A stretch of 13,986 nucleotides of DNA. Origin: CAYSRM01 sp964475205 (GTDB lineage: Bacteria > Verrucomicrobiota > Kiritimatiellia > UBA8416 > CAYSRM01). Shown here piece after piece: positions 1 to 4,982 of the stretch (positions are counted from its first letter, which is position 1; every line of letters starts with the position of its first letter). A program made the position numbers and the translations under genes. Below the pieces are notes generated by a model. That model saw nothing but the letters and a program-made list of their open reading frames with translations, did no database searches and was not told the origin of the DNA. The DNA is taken from NCBI GenBank assembly GCA_964475205.1, contig CAYYVQ010000069.1:1-13986 (forward strand), given 5' to 3'.

Positions 1-291
1 GCGCTGAGTTGTCCTGACTGAGGCGTGGCCGAGTTCATGTTGGAGGTAAGATATGTCTATTCCGTTTTCAAGCCGCCGTACTGCGTAGCTATGTCTGAGA
101 GTGGACACACAGACAGGGCGTTGAATTTCTGCGGCATCAGAGGCACGACGTACTATGGTCTGAACCATGCGGGAGCTGAGGTGTCCGTTGCCTGTGCGAC
201 CTCGGAATATGTATTGATCGCCCTGACAGGTCTTTGAACCGGTTTTTAGAATATCTCGCAGCGGTTCGGGGACTTTGAGCATTCTTTCCAT
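1..291 (-). pseudogene. Tyrosine recombinase (phage integrase family), C-terminal fragment, open to the left edge
   Basis: Translating the minus strand from 291 down to base 1 gives 97 codons without a stop, clearly the C-terminal catalytic domain of a tyrosine recombinase (XerC/D, integron and phage integrases). Visible are an R-x-L-K-V-P-E-P segment near residue 3, STLRHSYAVRRLENGIDI (box II, about residues 66-83), and LGHASVRTTQR ending at residue 97. The nucleophilic Tyr normally follows that last motif at once and so falls just outside the window. Upstream, a TAA lies in frame three codons before the ATG. None of the three minus frames between 292 and 513 shows the GLR box that should come first, so the N-terminal half and first catalytic Arg are missing. 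The His of the HxLR motif is Ser here. I infer a decayed, inactive gene. An alternative is a frameshifted but recent copy. The family assignment is secure; the pseudogene call is moderately sure. Confidence 0.8.
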
Positions 292-513
292 GTCAGGTTA
301 ACGAGCGGCACACGAATACTTCAAGGTCTTGAATTAACCGATCTTACTACATGTGTCCTGGCCGAAGGCTTGATACCGAAAAGTTCGCCACTGCATGTTT
401 ACAGAATTATCGAAGCCATAAATAAGAAATACCCTTATAGTTTACCGGCAATGCATATGCTAAAAATTCTAATGAAAGGTGTGATCAAGGATCGTTTAAA
501 AAGGAGAAAGTAT

Positions 514-1005
514 ATGAGTAATTGTGTAAGAACGGGTTTGGCATCATTGATTATCGGCTGCGGAATATTCACCGGGCAAATTACAGAAGCGCATTGCGAA
601 ATACCCTGCGGCATCTACGGCGATAAGATGCGGGTTGATCTGCTGAAAGAACATTTCCAGACAGTGGAAAAATCTATGAACCAGATTGATAAGCTCAAGA
701 AAAATCCGACAGAGAACGCCAACCAGCTTGTCCGCTGGGTTAGCAACAAGGAGCTTCACGCCAACAAAATCCAGGAAATTGTTTACCAGTATTTTATGAA
801 CCAACGGGTAAAGCCGGTAAAAGAATCCGAGAGCAAGGAATACAAGAAATACGTCGCACAGATTACGGCCCTGCACCGGATGCTGGTTCAGTCAATGAAA
901 TGTAAACAGACAACCGATACAAATCACGTCAAAAAACTGCGCAAGCTGCTGGACAGATTTGACAACTTGTACTTCGAGGATAAGGAGCATAACCACAAGC
1001 ATTAA
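514..1005 (+). CDS. sodN: Nickel superoxide dismutase precursor with Sec signal peptide
   Basis: Converts superoxide to oxygen and hydrogen peroxide using a nickel centre. The 163-aa product starts with a Sec-type signal peptide (residues 1-26, hydrophobic core about 8-21, ending T-E-A). Directly after it comes HCEIPCGIY (residues 27-35), the nickel hook of the family: mature His1, Cys2 and Cys6 are the ligands, with Pro5 and Tyr9 also conserved. The rest is helical and charged, as expected for the four-helix subunit. I chose the ATG at 514 because AAGGAG (501-506) sits 7 bases upstream and a signal peptide follows; the frame is open from 370, but those 48 codons have no ribosome site. In Streptomyces the leader is removed by the peptidase SodX; here signal peptidase cleavage after Ala26 would itself expose His1 and place the enzyme outside the cytoplasm. 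No sodX is in this window. Family assignment is firm; export is inferred. Confidence 0.93.
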   Translation: MSNCVRTGLASLIIGCGIFTGQITEAHCEIPCGIYGDKMRVDLLKEHFQTVEKSMNQIDKLKKNPTENANQLVRWVSNKELHANKIQEIVYQYFMNQRVKPVKESESKEYKKYVAQITALHRMLVQSMKCKQTTDTNHVKKLRKLLDRFDNLYFEDKEHNHKH

Positions 1006-1017
1006 TTTCTTTCTATC

Positions 1018-1106
1018 CCCCCCACCCCCCGAACGACGTCCCGCGCCGCCCTTGCGGCGGGGCGGGGCGTTCCTGCCTACGCCCTTCGGGCTTCGGCGGG
1101 CACAGC
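1018..1106. repeat. GC-rich palindromic block between convergent sodN and gntK
   Basis: A run of C (about 1018-1030) is followed by an imperfect 19-base inverted repeat, left arm 1031-1049 and right arm 1054-1072, matching at 14 of 19 positions around a CCTT loop. The inner six pairs (CGCCGC/GCGGCG) and the outer five (GAACG/CGTTC) are perfect. A second small hairpin, GCCC-TTC-GGGC, lies at 1081-1091. The composition is far more GC-rich than the flanks. It could act as a bidirectional transcription end for two converging genes, although it has no T-tract, or be a copy of a dispersed intergenic palindrome. Copy number cannot be judged from one window. Confidence 0.6.
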
Positions 1107-1126
1107 CATTTTCAATGGATCCTGAT

Positions 1127-1609
1127 TCAGACGGCAAAGTAGCTGCGTATATCTTTTACGATTTCTTCGGGGGATTTGCTGATGTCAGCTTTGCAGGCTT
1201 CCCATGGCTCTTCGAGCGCGTCGAACTGGCTGGCCAGCATCTCTGGATCCATGAAATGTCTTCGCTCTTCCATTCGGGAAGCAATAAGCTCAGCGCTACC
1301 CTTGAGATGCGCGTACTCAACCTCGGGGTGGCCGTCTTTCAGGTAATCGCGGTACTTTCGTTTAAGGGCAGATACGGCAACTATCGCGTTTTTATGCTCA
1401 TTGCACAGGTGGTCGATAAGACCGGCAAGCTCGTCAAGCCACGGCATGCGGTCGAAATCATTGAGCGGCTCGCCCCGTCTCATCTTTTCAACATTCCGGG
1501 GCGGGTGAAAGTCGTCTCCTTCGTAGTATTCCCAGTTCAGTTCCCGGGCAAGCAGGGTTCCGACCGTGGTCTTGCCCGACCCGGAAACGCCCATTACTAT
1601 TATGATCAT
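1127..1609 (-). CDS. gntK: Gluconokinase
   Basis: Phosphorylates D-gluconate with ATP to 6-phosphogluconate in the cytoplasm, feeding the pentose phosphate or Entner-Doudoroff routes. The 160-aa length is typical of the short GntK/IdnK family. In order: P-loop GVSGSGKT (residues 7-14), GDDFHPP (about 31-37), then N-V-E-K-M-x-x-G-x-P-L-x-D-x-D-R-M-P-W-L, then SALKRKYRDYL, and HFM followed by a SQFDALEEP stretch near the C terminus. All are hallmarks of this family within the P-loop kinases. The gene lies 29 bases downstream of the carbinolamine dehydratase on the same strand and is probably cotranscribed with it. No clear ribosome site is visible before the ATG, so coupling or readthrough translation is possible. 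No gluconate transporter or regulator is in the window. The assignment is strong. Confidence 0.93.
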   Translation of the reverse strand: MIIIVMGVSGSGKTTVGTLLARELNWEYYEGDDFHPPRNVEKMRRGEPLNDFDRMPWLDELAGLIDHLCNEHKNAIVAVSALKRKYRDYLKDGHPEVEYAHLKGSAELIASRMEERRHFMDPEMLASQFDALEEPWEACKADISKSPEEIVKDIRSYFAV

Positions 1610-1638
1610 AAGAAATGTGCAGGGAAGAGCGGTGAGCC

Positions 1639-1971
1639 CTACAGTTTTTCGTCGGATTTTGCCGCGAAAACGAAATCGCTTTCGCTCAGACCGCCGATCT
1701 TATGGGTCCACACCTGCAGTTCCACCTTCCCGTAAGTAAGGTAGATATCAGGGTGGTGTTGCTGCTCTTCGGCAAGTTCGCCTACCCTCCTGGTGAATTC
1801 AAGAGCCTGGCGAAAATCGTCGAACTTGTATTCTTTTTTCAGATGATGTTCATCAACGACTTCCCAGTCCTCGCCGAGTTTGCTCTTTAAACTATCAAGA
1901 GCTTCTCCCTTCAGCGGAGACTCTTCTCCCTTGCATGCCTTGCATTCTTTCTGAGCCAGTTCAGATGCCAT
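1639..1971 (-). CDS. Pterin-4a-carbinolamine dehydratase
   Basis: Dehydrates 4a-hydroxytetrahydropterin to quinonoid dihydropterin; in bacteria it is often tied to phenylalanine hydroxylase, or acts as a stand-alone pterin or molybdopterin-related protein. The 110-aa product shows the family signature EEQQHHPDI (residues 68-76) with the two adjacent catalytic His (72, 73) and Asp75. VWTHKIGGLSESDF (87-100) follows, carrying the third active-site His90, and the protein ends in AAKSDEKL. An N-terminal C-K-A-C-K-G (residues 10-15) is seen in the longer bacterial versions. A good ribosome site, AAAAGGAG, lies shortly before the ATG. It is the first gene of a likely two-gene unit with gntK. No aromatic amino-acid hydroxylase is in the window, so the physiological partner is unknown. 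The family is clear; the role here is inferred. Confidence 0.92.
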   Translation of the reverse strand: MASELAQKECKACKGEESPLKGEALDSLKSKLGEDWEVVDEHHLKKEYKFDDFRQALEFTRRVGELAEEQQHHPDIYLTYGKVELQVWTHKIGGLSESDFVFAAKSDEKL

Positions 1972-2126
1972 TCTTATACTCCTTTTCTGTTGTTTCGTCT
2001 CACTGCTCTCGCCGTTTCACCACAAAGGTCAATATAGCCAAGAAGAAGGAAAACAAAGAATCAGGAAAACTCGTAAATCACGCAGCGAAATTCCGCACAC
2101 AAGGAAAAAATAAGCGAACCTGAATG
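1972..2126 (-). promoter_or_regulatory. Non-coding leader upstream of the carbinolamine dehydratase
   Basis: This 155-base stretch between the small unknown gene and the dehydratase must hold the start signals of the dehydratase-gntK pair, including the ribosome site next to 1971. Part of it (about 2010-2110) is purine-rich on the plus strand, with repeated CACAAAGG- and CACACAAGG-like words. No convincing -35/-10 pair or terminator hairpin was found by eye. Confidence 0.3.
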
Positions 2127-2381
2127 TCAGGCCCTTTCAAGCCACTTGACTTCATGCACGGATCGCCGCTGAACACCGCGTTTATCGTCCGGACCGGTGA
2201 TCCTGAAATCAAAGATGTCTTCATCCGGCGCGGTCATTCCAGGCAGAGCAACCGGCACGCCTTCATAAACAACGGAATCGCCGTTGAATTCAATACGATA
2301 AGTCTCGCCTTTCTGTGCGTTTTCTATAATGGTCTGCCTCACCGTAGCATGCGGAGTTTGCTGAGAGCCTTTCATATTCAT
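2127..2381 (-). CDS. Small hypothetical protein translationally linked to lpdA
   Basis: I do not recognise this 84-aa protein. It is soluble, with no signal peptide or membrane segment. An N-terminal polar stretch (residues 1-25) leads into alternating segments that look like beta strands, such as ETYRIEFNGDSVVYEGVPVA (about 26-45). An acidic PDEDIFDF and a basic tail ending in VKWLERA follow. Its ATG lies one base after the lpdA stop codon, and its ribosome site (AAGGGAAA) sits inside the last lpdA codons, so the two are almost certainly cotranscribed and translationally coupled. A second ATG two codons in is an alternative start. A small accessory or regulatory protein is possible, but no function should be assigned. 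Confidence 0.7.
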   Translation of the reverse strand: MNMKGSQQTPHATVRQTIIENAQKGETYRIEFNGDSVVYEGVPVALPGMTAPDEDIFDFRITGPDDKRGVQRRSVHEVKWLERA

Positions 2382-2382
2382 T

Positions 2383-3789
2383 TTATTTTCCCTTGTAGTG
2401 TGTACTGTGTCGCGAAAACGCTTCCGAAGCCTCCATCAAAGTTTCAGACAGGGTCGGATGGGTATGAATTGTCAACGCCAGGTCATCGGCCACTGCCCCC
2501 ATTTCCATTGCAAGAACACCTTCGGCAAGCAGCTCTCCGGCGTTGTGTCCGGCTATGCCCACCCCGATAATTCTGCCGGTTTCCGAATCGGAAATAATTT
2601 TTGTCATTCCGTCGGTCCGCGCAAGGGTCACCGCTCTACCGGATGCAGCCCACGGAAAGGAGGCTACCTTCACGTCCAGCCCTTTGTCCTCAGCCTGCCG
2701 TTCGGTCAATCCGCACCAGGCGATTTCAGGATCCGAGAAAACAACAAACGGAATCGCTTTCGGTTCAAACACATCTTTATTCCCGGCGATGGCCTCCACG
2801 GCAACCCGGGCCTCATGAGTTGCCTTGTGGGCAAGCATGGGCTCGCCGGCAACATCGCCCAGTGCGAAGATGTTGTTTTCCGCCGTGCGTCTCTGCCCGT
2901 CGACTTCCACAAAGCCTTTGTCGGTAACAACAATGGAGGTATTCTCAATGCCCACCTTGTCGGTAAGAGGTTTTCTTCCCACCGCAAGCATAACCTTGTC
3001 AAAAACGTTTTTTTTGACCTTGTCGCCGCTGAAAGAGACATGCACACCATCATCCTTTTCCTCCATCTTCTCGACCCTGGTCTCGGTGTGGATTCCTTCA
3101 AACATCCTGTTCAGACGCTTGGAGAGAAACTTGACAAGATCGCGATCAGCGCCGGAAAGAATCTCGGGGAGCATTTCCACCACGGTAACTTTGCTGCCCA
3201 ACGAGGCGTAAACCTGCCCCAGTTCGAGGCCGATGTATCCGGCGCCGACAACAAGGAGGTTTTCCGGCAAGTCACCGACATCAAGCGCCTGGCGGGAAGT
3301 CATAACCCGGCTGGAATCGGGAACTCCGGGGATCGTCTGCGGTTCCGATCCGGTGGCAAGAATGGCGTTTTCAAAGACAAGCTCTTTCTGTTCTCCTTCG
3401 CTTGGTTCAATAACAGCCGTGTCAGGATCCTTCAAGCGCGCGGTGCCTCGAATGTAATGGATCTTTCTCTGTTTGCAAAGCTGCCCCAATCCGCCGGTCA
3501 ACTTTTTTACAACGGACTGTTTCCATTTTTCCACCTTGGCAGAATTGATCTCGGGGTCGCCAACGGAGATCCCCCACCGCGAGGCCTGCTCTACTTCATG
3601 CAGAAAACATGTTATATGCAACAAGGCTTTGGAGGGCACACACCCCCGATAGAGACACACCCCGCCGGGATTCTTTTCCGGATCCACAAGGGTAACTTCC
3701 ATGCCAAGGTCAGCCGCATGAAAAGCCGCCGGGTAACCGCCAGGCCCGGCTCCGATTACCAACAACTGCGTTTTCTTCTTATCACCCAT
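2383..3789 (-). CDS. lpdA: Dihydrolipoyl dehydrogenase (E3)
   Basis: FAD enzyme that reoxidises dihydrolipoyl groups with NAD+, the E3 part of pyruvate and 2-oxoglutarate dehydrogenase complexes and the L protein of glycine cleavage. The 468-aa product has the usual length and full order of motifs. GAGPGG (residues 13-18) binds FAD, and C45-L-Y-R-G-C50-V-P-S-K is the redox disulfide. GAGYIG (182-187) binds NAD, IFALGDVAG is the second FAD contact, and HTHPTLSE (442-449) holds catalytic His444 and Glu449. The start is backed by a GGAAGGAAG ribosome site just upstream. No living E1 or E2 gene is nearby; instead the 5' flank is a remnant of aceE. The protein itself looks fully functional, so it probably now serves other complexes encoded elsewhere, an inference. 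Followed at once by a small unknown gene. Confidence 0.96.
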   Translation of the reverse strand: MGDKKKTQLLVIGAGPGGYPAAFHAADLGMEVTLVDPEKNPGGVCLYRGCVPSKALLHITCFLHEVEQASRWGISVGDPEINSAKVEKWKQSVVKKLTGGLGQLCKQRKIHYIRGTARLKDPDTAVIEPSEGEQKELVFENAILATGSEPQTIPGVPDSSRVMTSRQALDVGDLPENLLVVGAGYIGLELGQVYASLGSKVTVVEMLPEILSGADRDLVKFLSKRLNRMFEGIHTETRVEKMEEKDDGVHVSFSGDKVKKNVFDKVMLAVGRKPLTDKVGIENTSIVVTDKGFVEVDGQRRTAENNIFALGDVAGEPMLAHKATHEARVAVEAIAGNKDVFEPKAIPFVVFSDPEIAWCGLTERQAEDKGLDVKVASFPWAASGRAVTLARTDGMTKIISDSETGRIIGVGIAGHNAGELLAEGVLAMEMGAVADDLALTIHTHPTLSETLMEASEAFSRHSTHYKGK

Positions 3790-3806
3790 AATCTTCCTTC
3801 CTGACG

Positions 3807-4046
3807 TTTGTATACAACTTCACAAAGCTTAGCCACGAAAGCGAATGTTGATATATGCCCTACCATGCCTTCTCCCTCCCTGGCGTTTCGAACAAGCATT
3901 GGCATGGTGTTTTAGTGGATTATGCTCTCAATTTCCAGACTGCCAGGATAAGGGGGCTGCTGATCATCGTCCTTGCTCAAGACATAATCCAGCAATTCCA
4001 GCCATTCCCTGCGCTCAATGTTTGTTTCGCGTTTTTCGGCCGCCAT
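3807..4046 (-). pseudogene. aceE: Remnant of pyruvate dehydrogenase E1 (aceE), internally deleted and truncated
   Basis: From the ATG at 4046 a 44-codon frame runs to a TAA at 3912-3914, preceded by an excellent ribosome site (AGGGAGGAGG, about 7 bases upstream). It begins MAAEKRETNIERREWLELLD, like the start of homodimeric E1 (E. coli has an ETRDWLQAIE-type stretch there), then jumps to QPPYPGSLEIE, matching the QPEYPGNLELE motif that in AceE lies some 50 residues further on. After the stop the same frame continues with NTMPMLVRNAREGEGMVGHI and STFAFVAKLCEVVYK. These match the AceE segment WNAM...VR.N and GGHISTFASAATLYEVGF; the TAA sits where AceE has Trp. Homology ends near 3807, just before lpdA (3789). 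So there is an internal deletion, a stop, and loss of the remaining roughly 85% of the gene plus any aceF. The 44-codon piece may still be translated. Comparison is with family sequences from memory; the match is strong. Confidence 0.82.
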
Positions 4047-4385
4047 CAGAACCTCCTCCCTGTACGGCAATCGTCTATGATTTGAGAGCCTCCAGCAACC
4101 GGGTGAAACCTTACCTCGCTCTCCGAAAAACCTTACCTTCAGCCGTCGGCTCCCTTTCGGAAACGGAAATCTGACGGAAACATAATCCCGGGATATTTCG
4201 AATTGACAAACCGGGGAATACCCTATGGCCGGGGCTGATTATTGATTATCGCCGTCTTTATCCCAGAAATTCAAGCATCCGGACTATGCGGCGCTTGACC
4301 AAGGAGAGGCGAACTGGCATTATATCAGTTGAGTTCAATAGATTCGCAAGCAATTAACCTGAAAACAACGATGAAAGGGATCGCA
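4047..4385. promoter_or_regulatory. Divergent regulatory region between the aceE remnant and ferritin
   Basis: About 340 bases without a gene separate two divergent units. On the left, two direct repeats of AAACCTTACCT (4106-4116 and 4128-4138) lie 60-92 bases upstream of the aceE-remnant start. A TTGACA at 4203-4208 reads as TTGTCA on the minus strand, where it is followed after 17 bases by ATTATG, a weak promoter candidate for the lpdA unit. On the plus side the TTGACA has only a poor -10 partner. GATTATTGATTATC (4237-4250) is an AT-rich repeated word upstream of ferritin. The ribosome site of ferritin (AAGGGA) sits just before 4386. None of these sites is proven. Confidence 0.4.
4106..4138. 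repeat. Pair of 11-bp direct repeats, 22-bp period
   Basis: AAACCTTACCT occurs exactly at 4106-4116 and again at 4128-4138, start to start 22 bases, about two helical turns. It lies upstream of the aceE-remnant/lpdA unit, and on the minus strand reads AGGTAAGGTTT twice. That spacing would put two bound proteins on the same face of the DNA, so it may be an operator. It does not look like the E. coli PdhR box. Confidence 0.5.
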
Positions 4386-4880
4386 ATGATCAAAGAAAAA
4401 GTCACAGAAGCTCTTAATGTCCAGATGAATAGAGAATTCTTCAATTCAAATCTCTACCTGTCGATGGCTGCTTACTTCGATTCAATAAACCTGGAAGGCG
4501 CTACGGCATGGATGGAAAAACAGGCGGAAGAAGAGCGGGAACACGCATTCCGACTTTATAATCATCTCAAGGAAAGAGGCGCCCGGGTAAAAGTCGACAC
4601 GGTGGAAGCTCCGCCTGCAGAATGGGATAGTCCCATAGATGCATTCGAAGCCGCTTATGAACATGAGTGCCGCGTTTCCAGGGAATTTGATGAGCATATG
4701 GCGCTGGCCGATGCCGAGGGCGATTATGCGACAAAAAGCTTTCTGCAGTGGTTCATTGACGAACAGGTTGAAGAGGAAGCCTCGGTTGATTCGATAATAC
4801 AGAAACTGAAAATGGCCAAGGACGCGCCAGGCGGACTCATGATGATTGACAGGATGCTGGCCCAGCGCAGCGCAAGCTGA
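4386..4880 (+). CDS. ftnA: Bacterial ferritin (non-haem)
   Basis: Stores iron in a 24-subunit shell, oxidising Fe(II) at a dinuclear centre. The 164-aa product aligns without gaps to the classic numbering. Glu17, Glu50 and His53 (EEEREHA), Glu94, Gln127 and Glu130 (DEQVEEE) are all present, as is Tyr24, so the ferroxidase centre including the third iron site is complete. I chose the ATG at 4386 because AAGGGA lies a few bases upstream and ferritins begin with this M-I/L-x-E-K-x-x-x-A-L-N stretch; the open frame extends back to 4329 without a ribosome site. It is a single-gene unit ending in a strong terminator. Regulation by iron is expected for the family, but no clear operator is seen. Symbol chosen by family; the paralogue identity is not certain. 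Confidence 0.93.
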   Translation: MIKEKVTEALNVQMNREFFNSNLYLSMAAYFDSINLEGATAWMEKQAEEEREHAFRLYNHLKERGARVKVDTVEAPPAEWDSPIDAFEAAYEHECRVSREFDEHMALADAEGDYATKSFLQWFIDEQVEEEASVDSIIQKLKMAKDAPGGLMMIDRMLAQRSAS

Positions 4881-4892
4881 ACAAAACATCCC

Positions 4893-4922
4893 GGAGCCGC
4901 CCTGTGCGGCTCCTTTTTTTTT
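4893..4922 (+). terminator. Intrinsic terminator of ferritin
   Basis: A perfect 8-bp stem, GGAGCCGC (4893-4900) with GCGGCTCC (4906-4913), a 5-base loop (CCTGT) and a run of nine T form a textbook rho-independent terminator 12 bases after the ferritin stop codon. Confidence 0.95.
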
Positions 4923-4947
4923 AATGCCGTTTAACCGCGTCTCTTCC

Positions 4948-4975
4948 TTGACGGTCGGCCAAATAGAATTAACAT
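4948..4975 (+). promoter_or_regulatory. Candidate promoter of dnaE
   Basis: TTGACG (4948-4953), a 16-base spacer and TAACAT (4970-4975) form a plausible sigma-70 promoter, five of six and four of six consensus matches. A transcription start about seven bases beyond would fall at 4982-4983, right on the GTG start codon of dnaE. Found by eye only. Confidence 0.35.
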
Positions 4976-4982
4976 AGTTCAT

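Noticed and set aside
25..237. A 70-codon plus-strand frame at the left edge
   Set aside because: The opposite strand there encodes an evident tyrosine recombinase domain.
370..513. Extended start of sodN 48 codons upstream
   Set aside because: No ribosome site at 370, while AAGGAG plus a signal peptide support the ATG at 514.
959..1735. A 258-codon plus-strand frame crossing the GC-rich block and gntK
   Set aside because: It is antisense to gntK and the dehydratase, both with full family motifs, and spans the palindromic block; no domain is visible.
2398..3804. A 468-codon open frame on the plus strand opposite lpdA
   Set aside because: It is the mirror of a clear lpdA gene; its product has no recognisable domain and is rich in residues expected from antisense reading.
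3845..4174. A 109-codon plus-strand frame in the gap before ferritin
   Set aside because: Cys/Pro-rich with no domain, and antisense to the aceE remnant, which explains the sequence better.
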